Origin: Candidatus Melainabacteria bacterium
Lineage (GTDB): Bacteria; Cyanobacteriota; Vampirovibrionia; Obscuribacterales; Obscuribacteraceae
Direction: 5' to 3'
Length of the DNA: 64,000 nt
Assembly (NCBI GenBank): GCA_017307165.1
Contig: JAFKGK010000002.1
Span: 372,001-436,000, forward strand
Positions 27,004 through 36,505 of this stretch are shown here, in pieces. The notes below the pieces were generated by a model. The model was given only the letters and a program-made list of their open reading frames with translations. It did not search any database and was not told the DNA's origin. A program made the position numbers and the translations under genes. Position 1 is the stretch's first letter, and the number at the start of each line of letters is the position of its first letter.

Positions 27004-27618
27004 CTACACTCTAAAAATCTCCTCGACTTGCTCGGCCTCCAGGTCTGTCCATTGGCCCGGCTCGAGATCGAGATCCTCCAGATAAAGGCCACCGATAGAG
27101 ATGCGTATCAGCCTTAGTGTTGGTAAACCAACGCTCGCAGTCATTTTGCGCACCTGGCGATTTTTGCCCTCATAAAGTGTGAGGATGAGAAATGATGTAG
27201 GTATGGACGCACGATAACGCACCGGGGGATTGCGAGGTGGCAGATCCGGAACGTAGTCGAGAGCGATTACCCGGCAGGGGAGACAGCGACGGCCCTCGAT
27301 GACTGGTCCTACGGAGAGAGCATCCAAAGCATCGTCGGTAGGTGTACCCTCTACTTGCACAAGGTAGCGCCTCGGGTGTGGACGGGACTCATCAAATAGC
27401 CTGGTGGTCATAAATCGATCGTCTGTAAGCAGCAAGAGACCTTCAGAGTCATGGTCGAGTCTCCCCACTGGGTAGACCCTGTTTGGCAAGCCAAAATCGG
27501 CCAGGGTCTGTCTGTCGGCTGGCCCATCCAAAGCTGGGCTAAATTGGCAAAGAACGCCAAATGGCTTATATAGGGCGATGTATCGCGAGCGTGGATCGTA
27601 TCTGAAGTGATAGCTCAT
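27004..27618 (-). CDS. rluE: RluE/RsuA-family rRNA pseudouridine synthase
   Basis: 204 residues without an S4 domain, as in RluE (23S rRNA U2457 in E. coli). Motif I YIALYKPFGVLCQF, the catalytic GRLDHDSEGLLLLTDD with the active Asp, then RRYLVQVEGTPTDDAL, and EGKNRQVRKMTASVGLPTLRL are all present. The start overlaps the stop of the Dnmt2-like gene by four bases. The pair therefore looks like an RNA-modification unit. RluE and RsuA/RluB share motifs, so the exact target base is not fixed. Confidence 0.85.
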   Translation of the reverse strand: MSYHFRYDPRSRYIALYKPFGVLCQFSPALDGPADRQTLADFGLPNRVYPVGRLDHDSEGLLLLTDDRFMTTRLFDESRPHPRRYLVQVEGTPTDDALDALSVGPVIEGRRCLPCRVIALDYVPDLPPRNPPVRYRASIPTSFLILTLYEGKNRQVRKMTASVGLPTLRLIRISIGGLYLEDLDLEPGQWTDLEAEQVEEIFRV

Positions 27619-28523
27619 TTAGCAAGTCTACTCGATACGAGACTCAGTAAGTGCGCTACCTGCCGGACATCCATTGAATTGCCTATCAGGCGATAGCGAT
27701 TGGCGAGGGAAATCTGCTCGGGGAAATCATATTCTATCGGAAAACCAAAGAGCGAGAGCATTTCTCTAGGTGAAAAAAAACGGTGGCCGCCGGGGTGGCT
27801 GATGATGCTACCGCCCGCGGTGCGGCAGGATTGGTAGTTTGAAGTAAAGCAAATGGCATAGCTATCCGGATCCTGAGGTCTGATTATATTTAGCACCCTT
27901 TGGTATTGCTCTATCACCCCTGGCGGCACCTGGAGTGAGGCGTCTTGATCCGATCCAGGTTCGATAAAGGCGATCAGGGCGGGTTTCTTAGATAAAGGTT
28001 TAAAACAAGCCGACTCAGTCAACGGTTCGATATCACGGGCTAGCGCGATTACAAAGTACCTTGGCCGTTTCATTGGTACCCAGGTTGATGAGCACATCTC
28101 GATCTCAGCAAAGTGATACCACTCACCCAGGACGGCTTTGATGTGAGCGAGGGCACGTGAGGTTTTGAAGCCCAGGACATTTTCGATCATGATGCAGCGA
28201 GGCTTGATCTCTCTGGCTAGTGCTACCAATCTTAAGAGCGAAGCCGCTCTTGCATCCTCTAGATCGGCTTGCTTGCCTCGACGTGAATACGGCTGGCACG
28301 GTGGCGACATCCACCATAGATCGATCTTTCCTAGAGCCAGGAGATCCTTTGACGTCAGGCTCTCGATGGCACGATTGTCCACCTTGTGGGCAAAATTGTG
28401 TCGATAGGTAAGATTGGCCCACGGGTTTTGATCAAAGGCGCATACGATGTCGGCCATCGCAACTTTGTGCGAAGCTGCAGCAAAGGCCCCAATGCCAGCA
28501 AAAAACTCCAGGCATTTGATCAC
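27615..28523 (-). CDS. C5-cytosine methyltransferase, Dnmt2 (tRNA) type
   Basis: 302 residues starting at GTG (28521-28523). SAM site FFAGIGAF. The catalytic loop MSPPCQPYSRRGKQ has Cys76, and ENV is at 104-106. KRPRYFVIAL follows. The C-terminal part has CFTSNYQS (225-232), RFFSPREMLSLFGFP, and YRLIGNSMDVRQVAHLL. The CFT signature and the order of these blocks match eukaryotic Dnmt2/TRDMT1, which methylates C38 of tRNA, better than restriction-type DNA enzymes. No target recognition insert of the usual size and no restriction gene is nearby. Coupled to rluE. Confidence 0.82.
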   Translation of the reverse strand: MIKCLEFFAGIGAFAAASHKVAMADIVCAFDQNPWANLTYRHNFAHKVDNRAIESLTSKDLLALGKIDLWWMSPPCQPYSRRGKQADLEDARAASLLRLVALAREIKPRCIMIENVLGFKTSRALAHIKAVLGEWYHFAEIEMCSSTWVPMKRPRYFVIALARDIEPLTESACFKPLSKKPALIAFIEPGSDQDASLQVPPGVIEQYQRVLNIIRPQDPDSYAICFTSNYQSCRTAGGSIISHPGGHRFFSPREMLSLFGFPIEYDFPEQISLANRYRLIGNSMDVRQVAHLLSLVSSRLAK

Positions 28524-29494
28524 AACGGATTTTCGCCTAGTAGTGCCGACACGACAAAGTTGGCTGCCAGTCCCTGCCTGAGGCCGATGCCCATCTCAGG
28601 AGCAGGATCTGGTAGAGAACCTGGCAAAAACATCTTGCCGTTATTGTCAAAATGCCCCACCATGTGCAAAACGTAGCCCTTGCCAAAAGGGAAGGCACAG
28701 GCCATTATCCCTTGTCTGGATGGATCTTCGCCTGCCAGCCTGGCGCTCTGAACGAGTATTTTGACTGATTGCGGCTTGCTAACTGCAACAAGATGAGAGG
28801 ACTCGTCCAGTTTCCACCAGGCATGCCGCACCAGACCGCGGTAGAGTGGCGAGTCGTTGCCAATGACACGCGAATCATAGATATCTGTACGATTGACTCC
28901 CTTGTTCCATCTGATATATCCAGGGAAGGTATTGGCTAAAAATCCGTCCAGGGCCCAGTCTGTGGAGAGCAAATACCCCCCTCGTCCGACAAAATCGCGT
29001 ATGGCTTGCAAACGAGAGCGGTCTATACGTGCACCACAGTTGACGATTAATAGTGATGCATCTTGCAGGGCAGCCGCATCGATCTGACTGTCTTTCACCT
29101 GCCGACAAGCAAAACCCATACTGGCCAGGGCTTTATCTGCATGGTCCCACTGCCCTTTGACATTGACTATGCGATCCGAGCGAGAAATCGCCGCAGACAG
29201 TCGGTCTAAATCGTTATATTTGGAGAGCCAGACCTTGAAGGCTTCGCTGCTTGGCTTAGTGGCATGAGCCTTGCCTGAGAGAGGTGCATTTTCTAGGACA
29301 CTTGCCCCCTGGTTGATCCGGACCTGCACTTCAAAGCGCTCTCGAGCTGGAGCCGGAGCTGGACCTGGAGTTGGTGCTGGAGAAGATATGTAGGTATCAG
29401 CAGGTGAAGCCGGCAAGACAGACGAGAGACTGAAAAAGCCAGCCAGCGAAGCGCTAAGTGGCATTAGATAAGGTTTATAGAAAAATCGCTGCAT
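28520..29494 (-). CDS. Exported protein with GATase1/DUF4159-like fold
   Basis: 324 residues from the ATG at 29492-29494. A signal peptide (LMPLSASLAGFFSLSSVLPAS) is followed by a Pro/Ala-rich linker. From about residue 130 the pattern resembles a class I glutamine-amidotransferase-like or ThuA-like Rossmann fold: SLLIVNCGARIDRSRLQAIR, FVGRGGYLLSTDWALDGF and GKGYVLHMVGHFDNNG. Catalytic Cys-His-Glu residues are not obvious. Its stop overlaps the Dnmt2-like start (GTGA), although an exported protein beside an RNA methyltransferase makes little functional sense. Confidence 0.68.
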   Translation of the reverse strand: MQRFFYKPYLMPLSASLAGFFSLSSVLPASPADTYISSPAPTPGPAPAPARERFEVQVRINQGASVLENAPLSGKAHATKPSSEAFKVWLSKYNDLDRLSAAISRSDRIVNVKGQWDHADKALASMGFACRQVKDSQIDAAALQDASLLIVNCGARIDRSRLQAIRDFVGRGGYLLSTDWALDGFLANTFPGYIRWNKGVNRTDIYDSRVIGNDSPLYRGLVRHAWWKLDESSHLVAVSKPQSVKILVQSARLAGEDPSRQGIMACAFPFGKGYVLHMVGHFDNNGKMFLPGSLPDPAPEMGIGLRQGLAANFVVSALLGENPL

Positions 29495-29526
29495 TGTCGG
29501 AGTCAAGATGCGTTTAATATACCATT

Positions 29527-30585
29527 ATGAAAAAGTCGATCGTCATGATTGTTTTTGCGACGCTGCTAGTGGCGGGGTGTTCCCTCTATGCAGCTTATCA
29601 GTACTTTTTTAGCAATATCCATGCACCCGTGGTGCACGGTCACCAGCATGAGATCTTTGTCGTCCAAAAAGGAATGACACTGGATGCGATACTAAGCAAA
29701 CTCGAAAGACTCGGTATTATCAAAAGCACGATCCCTCTGCGTGCATATATCAAAGCCACCGGTCAGGCTCCGGTCATCAAGGCGGGCGATTATCGATTTG
29801 GCTCGCCAATCACACCACTTGCGGTGCTGGATGTGCTCAAGTCCGGTGGTATTGAGCTGGATAAGCTCACAATAATAGAGGGCTGGACTAGATTTGAGAT
29901 AGCCCAGGCGATGTCCGAGATCAAGAGTCTCAAAGTCGACAGGCAAAAGGCTCTAGCTCTCACCAACCAATATCGTTTGATCGCCGATATCGATCCGGTC
30001 GCTAAAAATCTCGAAGGCTACTTATTTCCGGATACCTATTTTGTGCAGTCAAATACCACGGCACAGGATCTGATCGAGCAAATGGTGGCGAGAGCGCGCA
30101 AGGTCATCAGTGAAGCTCAAGCTCAAGCCCGTGGACCACGTTTGAGTACTCACAATGCAGTCACTATGGCTAGCATCGTAGAAACCGAAGCAAAATTGAA
30201 AGTCGAGAGGCCGATCATCGCCTCGGTCATCAACAATCGCCTGGCTCGAAAGATGCCTCTGGCGATGGACTCTACAATAGTCTATGCCTCAAAATCGATT
30301 GGCAAATGGAAGAATGACGGTATCATCTATCAAAGCGATCTCGACCTCAAAACGCCCTACAATACGCGCAAATACGCGGGTCTACCACCAGGTCCCGTCG
30401 GTTCGCCTGGCTTGAGCTCATTGCAGGCAGTTTTGACCCCGGCCACCACAAATTACCTATACTACGTCAGAGAGCCGAGCCGAGACGATGGGGCGCACAA
30501 CTTTTATGCTGATGCCGCTGGTTTTGAGATCGGAGTTGCGCGGCTTAGACAGTGGGAAAAACAGCATCGTCCGCATTTAAACTAA
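29527..30585 (+). CDS. mltG: Endolytic murein transglycosylase MltG
   Basis: 352 residues, close to the usual MltG length. One N-terminal membrane anchor (IVMIVFATLLVAGC), then a LysM-like subdomain (EIFVVQKGMTLDAILSKL), LEGYLFPDTYF, the catalytic region MASIVETEAKLKVERPIIAS with its Glu, VINNRLARKMPLAMDSTIVYA, YNTRKYAGLPPGPVGSPGL and a C-terminal ALTPATTNYLYYV-like segment. MltG cuts nascent glycan strands and may terminate their polymerisation. The short 5' region (TATACC just before the ATG) suggests a very short leader. Confidence 0.93.
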   Translation: MKKSIVMIVFATLLVAGCSLYAAYQYFFSNIHAPVVHGHQHEIFVVQKGMTLDAILSKLERLGIIKSTIPLRAYIKATGQAPVIKAGDYRFGSPITPLAVLDVLKSGGIELDKLTIIEGWTRFEIAQAMSEIKSLKVDRQKALALTNQYRLIADIDPVAKNLEGYLFPDTYFVQSNTTAQDLIEQMVARARKVISEAQAQARGPRLSTHNAVTMASIVETEAKLKVERPIIASVINNRLARKMPLAMDSTIVYASKSIGKWKNDGIIYQSDLDLKTPYNTRKYAGLPPGPVGSPGLSSLQAVLTPATTNYLYYVREPSRDDGAHNFYADAAGFEIGVARLRQWEKQHRPHLN

Positions 30586-32891
30586 TAGTGCACCTTTGTC
30601 TCGTTGGTCCATTTATTGCCCTTGTAATTGCGATGCAGAAGATCAAATGCAGATTTTGAGACCCGGCCTATGTTTTTGTCTTCGTATTGTGTCACTTTTG
30701 TCGCTCTGACAATGCGGTGCAATGCCTCGGGGATGCGCGCATCTGCAGGATGAGTCGCTGCATAGGCAAGGATATTGTCTGCTAACCATACGACAGAATA
30801 TTTATGCGCATTGATTTTATTGAGTTCAGTCGAGGCGGTACTAGCGTGTTTTGCAAATACGGGTGAATTGAAGTCTGTCAATCCAGTATTTTCTGATTTT
30901 CCTGGTTCGAGTTTGCCCCACCAATTATTTTGAAAATCGTCGATCCGGGCATAATCAGTCTCGCGAGGCGTCCCGCCTCTTACAAGCGGGGTGGCGCCGG
31001 GGTTTTTGATCATAAAATAACTAGCGGCAAAGAGCTTGTCCGGTGTCTGCTTGGCTGCCAGATATCCATCCAGTAGACCTGCTTGAGCAGGCATGCACCG
31101 CTTGAGTATAGTCGCGGCTAGGTCTGCCTTTGCCCAATCCCCTAGCAAGCTTGCTCTGACAAAATAGGCTTGGGCAAAATCAGCCTTGCGACTGGGCTCC
31201 AGATTTGCTGAGTTTAAGACTGACTGCCACATGGCCAGAGGCATGTGAAAGTTGTATTGAAGGGCAGCCTCTGGTCTTAAAAGAGGCTTTAAGACAGGAT
31301 AGTCCTTGCAAGTCGGGGCAAATGTCTTTTCATAGTCATCAGGCAGATCGCGAGCTTCATAGGAGCCGACAAGCGCTGCAGGCGATGCAAAACTGAGCTT
31401 GATAAAACGCTCCAGGTCGGATTCGCGCTCTAATCTCACCAGGTCTATCGCATTGCGTGATGAGGGAGCCTTAGTATGCCCGGCAAGCTGAGCGAGAGTG
31501 ATGCCGCCCTCGGCATTATCGCCAGAAAGACGGAGCATGTGATAGCGAGCCATAGTCTTGCCAGGTCCATCGACTTTTGCTAAATGCTCGATCACCATAT
31601 TGCGATCAGGAGCATCGCGGCCTATTTTGGAGGCGTAGCAGATCAACCAGGGAGTAGAGCTAAAAGCCTTTGCTCGTGCGGTCTCGATGTCCACACTTAG
31701 CAAATCTTTGTTTGTATTGGAAAAAATGCGAATCCATTCGTTGAGGTCGGCACCTGCAAAGCTGTCTTTATAATCGACATTTTTGACTGCATGTTGGTCG
31801 CCAGGGGTCTCTGGGTCTTCTTGAAAGGCTTGGTCCATCAGATAAGCATAATCGTCTAAATGTCTAAAAAACGATCCAGACTTGTTGCCCTCACCGGAAA
31901 GATAAGTGGCAGTACGCGCCAGTGCCGGTCCCGGAGCCAATCTGAGCTCGATGAAACTCTCCAGATCGGCGAGCCCCTGACGCATATTGGTGTATCCATC
32001 AAAGCGCTTGTTTTGTTTTAAAAGATCGATTTCGGTCTTGGCCTGTTGCAAGAGAGATTTATCGACGCCTTCTTTCTGGCTGAGAGTTGCTTTGCGGATC
32101 AGACAGCGAACACGCATATAGCCAGCGATCTTTTGCCACGGAGAGTTGTCATCTAGATAAATGGCCGAAAAATCTTTGAGAGCCTGATCAAGTTTTTCGG
32201 CATAAAAATTGGCTGCTGCAATTTGATAAGCCCTGTCCTGCTTTACCCAGACAGGAGCATCGGCTGGAGCTGGTTTGGGAAAGGCTGGTTCGGCACCAGG
32301 CTTATTGTTTTTGTAGTCATAGATAGGCGAGCGGCAATGGCAAAAGACCGCGTCTTGATTTTTGACAAAATCGGCCAGCCAAGCCTTATCTGGGTTTTTG
32401 GCCTGGCGCTCGGTCAAAGTATTGGTTGCTGTGCGAAAGGCATCAGGCGGACAGTTGAGGTAAGAACCATAGTAATCAGCAAAGTTTGGCGTACGGTAAA
32501 CATCAAAAAACTCATTGTCCTTGTTTTTACCCAGTACCTTGTCCCGTGCGGCAAACCAGGTTTTTGCATCGGCAGGGGTGTCCATGCTCGTCTGCGAGAG
32601 GCGCTTTTGCCAAAAAGCTATCGCCTGGGCTTGATCTATTGCTGATAAGGGCTTTCCTGCAAGGTAGCGATAGGCCACCACCAAATAAGAGCGAGCATAA
32701 GTAGGCTGCACGATGCCAATCTCGCCTGAGGCATAGAGGCTCAAGGGCAGGTCGGGATGCAGTTTGTAGGTAAAGACCGCATCGATATCAAATGGACCGC
32801 AAGCCAATGCAGGATTGCACATCGTTAAAAGACTGGACGATGTCGTCATTGTAGCGATTACGCCTAATGCCAGCAATCTCTTTAGACTCAT
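30582..32891 (-). CDS. Large exported helical-repeat protein of unknown function
   Basis: 769 residues from the ATG at 32889-32891, chosen because GAGGA sits 9 bases upstream and the codon overlaps the upstream stop (ATGA). An in-frame upstream start would add 23 non-signal residues. The signal peptide is RLLALGVIATMTTSSSLLTM. The mature protein looks like an alpha-solenoid with irregular TPR-like pairs (YQIAAANFYAEKLDQALKDF, ADFAQAYFVRASLLGDWAKADLAA). Cys residues near the mature N-terminus (CNPALACGPFD) may form a disulfide. Similar large secreted proteins are seen in several phyla, with no function known to me. Confidence 0.72.
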   Translation of the reverse strand: MSLKRLLALGVIATMTTSSSLLTMCNPALACGPFDIDAVFTYKLHPDLPLSLYASGEIGIVQPTYARSYLVVAYRYLAGKPLSAIDQAQAIAFWQKRLSQTSMDTPADAKTWFAARDKVLGKNKDNEFFDVYRTPNFADYYGSYLNCPPDAFRTATNTLTERQAKNPDKAWLADFVKNQDAVFCHCRSPIYDYKNNKPGAEPAFPKPAPADAPVWVKQDRAYQIAAANFYAEKLDQALKDFSAIYLDDNSPWQKIAGYMRVRCLIRKATLSQKEGVDKSLLQQAKTEIDLLKQNKRFDGYTNMRQGLADLESFIELRLAPGPALARTATYLSGEGNKSGSFFRHLDDYAYLMDQAFQEDPETPGDQHAVKNVDYKDSFAGADLNEWIRIFSNTNKDLLSVDIETARAKAFSSTPWLICYASKIGRDAPDRNMVIEHLAKVDGPGKTMARYHMLRLSGDNAEGGITLAQLAGHTKAPSSRNAIDLVRLERESDLERFIKLSFASPAALVGSYEARDLPDDYEKTFAPTCKDYPVLKPLLRPEAALQYNFHMPLAMWQSVLNSANLEPSRKADFAQAYFVRASLLGDWAKADLAATILKRCMPAQAGLLDGYLAAKQTPDKLFAASYFMIKNPGATPLVRGGTPRETDYARIDDFQNNWWGKLEPGKSENTGLTDFNSPVFAKHASTASTELNKINAHKYSVVWLADNILAYAATHPADARIPEALHRIVRATKVTQYEDKNIGRVSKSAFDLLHRNYKGNKWTNETKVHY

Positions 32892-33736
32892 TGCGGTTTT
32901 TTCCTCGACAATAAAGGGAGCACTAATTTTATCGCCTCGCGCGAATTTTGGGGCGACCAACCATTAGAGCTGAAGAGATAAATACGGTCAAATTCGAGAC
33001 TCGTGTGCTCTATCGTAGCCAAAAAGTCAGTTAGTTCTTGCAGTCTAAGACCAGCTACTCTCTTGCCCAGGCCAAAATCATCGGGCTTTTTGCCTGCAAC
33101 AAATAAATGTTTGATCTCGCTGCCGGTTTTACCCATCGAAAAATACATGGGTACGACTTCGTCGACTGGCAAGTTTGCTTTTGCAATCCACCGATCGCCA
33201 AAAGCCCACGAAGCCAGAGCCGTGATCGACAACTCGATCTGTGGAGGCAGGCGCTTGCGAAGAGTTTGCAAATACCGGGCATACAGATCTCTTTGGGTGA
33301 GACGGGCATCGCAGTCGATTTGCAGGCATTGGATCGGTCGGCTTCCCAGTGCAAGACTGAGGGTACTTTGTACGAGACGTTCAATATACAAATCGAGCTC
33401 TGTTGAATTCAAATCGAGTCGATCCGGCAGTATCTCTAATCTGACCACTGCCATATCACGCAAGCAATGATTGTGCTTGACGGCTGCCATACGTGGCACG
33501 GTGACAATCCTGGCGATGGTATCACCGGCGATTACGCGTCCTCGCAAAATGGCGAGAGCATAAGCACAATCGAGATTGTCAGGTTGAGACTGGCACGTGT
33601 CATCTGCGTTGAACCACGACCACAAAATGATCTTTTCATCTGCTGCAAGAGCCGGATTTGTTGTTGCTGATACTACATGCGATACCGCAAATACAAGAGC
33701 GAAAAGCAATAGTTTGAGGCTTTTAGAGCCGGTCAT
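32888..33736 (-). CDS. DUF3142-family exported protein
   Basis: 282 residues with a signal peptide (LLLFALVFAVSHVVSATT). The body matches my memory of DUF3142, a TIM-barrel-like family: an N-terminal ILWSWFNADD strand, IQCLQIDCDARLTQRDLYARY, IELSITALASWAFGD, and VVPMYFSMG. The role is unknown; the fold resembles glycoside hydrolases. Its start overlaps the aminopeptidase stop by one base (TAATG) and its stop overlaps the next gene by four, so all three are coupled. Confidence 0.75.
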   Translation of the reverse strand: MTGSKSLKLLLFALVFAVSHVVSATTNPALAADEKIILWSWFNADDTCQSQPDNLDCAYALAILRGRVIAGDTIARIVTVPRMAAVKHNHCLRDMAVVRLEILPDRLDLNSTELDLYIERLVQSTLSLALGSRPIQCLQIDCDARLTQRDLYARYLQTLRKRLPPQIELSITALASWAFGDRWIAKANLPVDEVVPMYFSMGKTGSEIKHLFVAGKKPDDFGLGKRVAGLRLQELTDFLATIEHTSLEFDRIYLFSSNGWSPQNSREAIKLVLPLLSRKKPQ

Positions 33737-36417
33737 TATGACTCGGGCGCCTTCTGAGATTTTTGCAGGTACGAAGCCAGGCCCTTATATTGGTTGTCAA
33801 AGAAGGCCCTGCGGATACGCAAAAACTCAAATGTCTTAGCTATGGCACGAGTTCCGGCCTTCATAGGATGTTTGTCGACAAATTTTTGCAGTTCATCGTA
33901 TTTTTCTACTGTATTAAACAATGCACAAGCCTCGACAAGATCGGGTAGCTTGTCTTCGGGCAATACTGAGGCAAAATAGTCGTATTCTTGTTGCAGATAT
34001 TTGAAGGCCAATCCCTTGGAGGCTTTGCCTGCAAGCAATCTGCCAAAGTAATGCGTTAGATCCTGAGGCTTGATCTCGGGATTTTTGCTGAGTAAGATAA
34101 CCGTCTCGATCACTTCTGGGCTTTGAAAAGCTGTAAGAGCCATGAGATTGCGATTGCGGCTCTCAGGATCTTTGGCCGCGAGCCAGGCAGCTCGTAGCAT
34201 GATGTAGGCTTCCTGGTCGCCGTTATAGGCTTGACTCGTCGCGATAGGCATCAAGAGATTGCCGTCCAGGCTTTCTGGCTTATCTAGATAAGTGGGAAAC
34301 AAGCCTGCCAGATAGGTGATGACTTGGCGGTCCTGTCCGTAGGTCGAGAGGGCTCGCAAGAGCTGTGCACGCAACCCGCCCACAACATCGTCTTCCTTTG
34401 CCTTTGGTTGCATGCCGATCCGATCTAGAGCTGGCCGCAGCAGAGAGCAAGCATATATGGCGAAGGCTTGTTGATCATCCTTGTTGATATAGCTGTTGAG
34501 ATCGTCCAGTGCTGCGATTACTAGTTTGAGCACATACTCGTCTTGCTCATCTTTGAAAAGAGATAAAAACTCGAGAAAATCAGACACAGGCAATTTGCGG
34601 GCGACAGTCATGGCTTTGGCATCGGAGATGATGGTGACGCGCTCATTGGCTGTGGTTGCTTTAAATAAGCTTGGCTTGCAATTGGCGAGGGCTTTTAGAT
34701 TTTTTGAGTCAAAGGCAGTACGAAAATATCCAGTGCCTTTACCGTTGAGGATGAGGGCATTGCTGGTAGTGGCAGTGGCACTGGTCTTGTTGAGCAAGTA
34801 CGGCTTGATCTCGCTCGTGGTTTTGATATTGAGAGGGATGCTCCATACTGATTTGTCCTTTGCTTTGTCGCCGGGCAAAAAGAGCATGCGTTGTTGAGCA
34901 AGCTTGCCTTTATCGTCAAAAGAGACGACTGGGCAGCCTGCTTGCAAGATCCAGGTATTCATCAGTTTGGCAACATCGAGGTCCTTGTCCGAGAGAGCCC
35001 GCCACAGATCGTCAGTGGTGGCATTGCCAAACTTGTGAGCAGCCATGTACTCTTTGATGCCTTTTTCAAATTTTTCTTTGCCCATATAATTTTCGAGCAT
35101 AAAAAGCAAAGAAGCGCCTTTGCTATATGTAATCTCGTCAAACATTTCGAGTGCTTCTTCGGGAGAGTCGACAGGGCTCTTGACCTTTCTTGTTGCAGAT
35201 ATGGAGTCGGCATTGAGGGTCATTGATTTTTCGACTATAAAATCATCAAGTACTCTCCAGTCAGGGCGTGCCCAATCGACGGCTTTGTCTGCCATCCAAG
35301 TGGCAAAGGCCTCATTGAGCCAGAGATCGTCCCACCATTGCATTGTCACAAGGTCGCCAAACCAGAGATGGGCCATCTCGTGCGCCACAACATTGGCTAC
35401 GCTCATCTTTTGCCTGACTGAGGCATTTTCGGTGCAGAGCAGCGCAGTTTCTCTAAAAGTTATTGCTCCGATATTTTCCATGGCACCCGCTGAAAAGTCG
35501 GGTATGGCAATGAGATCAAGCTTGTCCAGAGGGTAAGGTTGACCAAAATACTTTTCATAGAATGGCAGGATTTTTGCCGCAAAATCAAGTGCAAAGCCAG
35601 TCATTTTTTCTTTGCCAGGTACCGTATAGATCCTGATGGTATGCCCATCTACCACCCGAGCCTGGCTCGCTACCATTGGACCGATTACAAGCGCTACCAG
35701 GTAGCTGGAGATTTTGGGCGTCTTTTTAAATGTGACGATCTTCTTGCCCGTGCGATTGTCTATCTTTTCAAACTCTACTCCGGCATTAGAAATGGCAGTC
35801 AAAGCAGGATCTATCTCTACAGTAAATTGATATGTGGCCTTCATTGCAGGCTCGTCGAAACAAGGAAACATCCGACGAGCATCGGTTGGTTCCATTTGTG
35901 TACTGATCATCTTGTGCTCTTTCTGCTCACTGTCTTTGAAAGTAGAAAGGTACAAGCCTCGCATTTTTTTGTTGAGCTTGCCATTGTATTTGAGGCTAAG
36001 CTCATAAGTACCGGAAGGCAGGGCTTGCTTAAAATCTAGAATGACTGTCTGTGCTTGATCGTCACGACTAATATCTGCCCTGAGGTAGTCGCCACGCTTT
36101 GGTGAGATCTGTGCAATCTGCGCTTCAAAGACGCTAAGGTCCAGACTGTTTAAAATGATCTTGCTCTGGTTCTTGCTCCTGGACTTCTTAAGTTCGATCA
36201 TAATCGTCTCGCGCCCTTCAAAGTCTTCGTGGGCGAGATCCGGTGTGATGGTCAAGGCATATGCTCGCGGTATGACATCACTTGCAAGCCTGGCAGGAGC
36301 CATTGCTTTTGACGGCTTGACTTGTTTATTGGATTGAGCCTGCGCATATGACGCCGTCAGGCCCTGACCGATCAATAAAGTAGAAGCTAGTAGGAGGCAG
36401 CCGATTTTGTTGAACAT
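33736..36417 (-). CDS. Exported M1-family zinc aminopeptidase
   Basis: 893 residues. The signal peptide (IGCLLLASTLLIGQGLTASYA) places it outside the cytoplasm. The M1 fold is complete: the exopeptidase motif GAMENIGAITFRE, zinc motif HEMAH at about 346-350 followed after 18 residues by the third ligand in LNEAFATW, and a conserved catalytic Tyr in EITYSKGASLL. The C-terminal ERAP1-like helical domain fills the last 350 residues. It removes N-terminal amino acids from peptides. It leads the coupled operon reaching down to 30582 and is divergent from the rhodanese fusion gene. Confidence 0.93.
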   Translation of the reverse strand: MFNKIGCLLLASTLLIGQGLTASYAQAQSNKQVKPSKAMAPARLASDVIPRAYALTITPDLAHEDFEGRETIMIELKKSRSKNQSKIILNSLDLSVFEAQIAQISPKRGDYLRADISRDDQAQTVILDFKQALPSGTYELSLKYNGKLNKKMRGLYLSTFKDSEQKEHKMISTQMEPTDARRMFPCFDEPAMKATYQFTVEIDPALTAISNAGVEFEKIDNRTGKKIVTFKKTPKISSYLVALVIGPMVASQARVVDGHTIRIYTVPGKEKMTGFALDFAAKILPFYEKYFGQPYPLDKLDLIAIPDFSAGAMENIGAITFRETALLCTENASVRQKMSVANVVAHEMAHLWFGDLVTMQWWDDLWLNEAFATWMADKAVDWARPDWRVLDDFIVEKSMTLNADSISATRKVKSPVDSPEEALEMFDEITYSKGASLLFMLENYMGKEKFEKGIKEYMAAHKFGNATTDDLWRALSDKDLDVAKLMNTWILQAGCPVVSFDDKGKLAQQRMLFLPGDKAKDKSVWSIPLNIKTTSEIKPYLLNKTSATATTSNALILNGKGTGYFRTAFDSKNLKALANCKPSLFKATTANERVTIISDAKAMTVARKLPVSDFLEFLSLFKDEQDEYVLKLVIAALDDLNSYINKDDQQAFAIYACSLLRPALDRIGMQPKAKEDDVVGGLRAQLLRALSTYGQDRQVITYLAGLFPTYLDKPESLDGNLLMPIATSQAYNGDQEAYIMLRAAWLAAKDPESRNRNLMALTAFQSPEVIETVILLSKNPEIKPQDLTHYFGRLLAGKASKGLAFKYLQQEYDYFASVLPEDKLPDLVEACALFNTVEKYDELQKFVDKHPMKAGTRAIAKTFEFLRIRRAFFDNQYKGLASYLQKSQKAPES

Positions 36418-36505
36418 GTTTGATCCTTAATTTGCGCGTCAAAAGCCAGAGCAAATTTTATACTAGTTGTGTAATAGCGTATTTTTGTTATTTTATGGAG
36501 CCGGC

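Noticed and set aside
27615..28523. Restriction-modification system
   Set aside because: No endonuclease or specificity gene is near, and the methyltransferase has Dnmt2-type signatures and an RNA-modifying partner.
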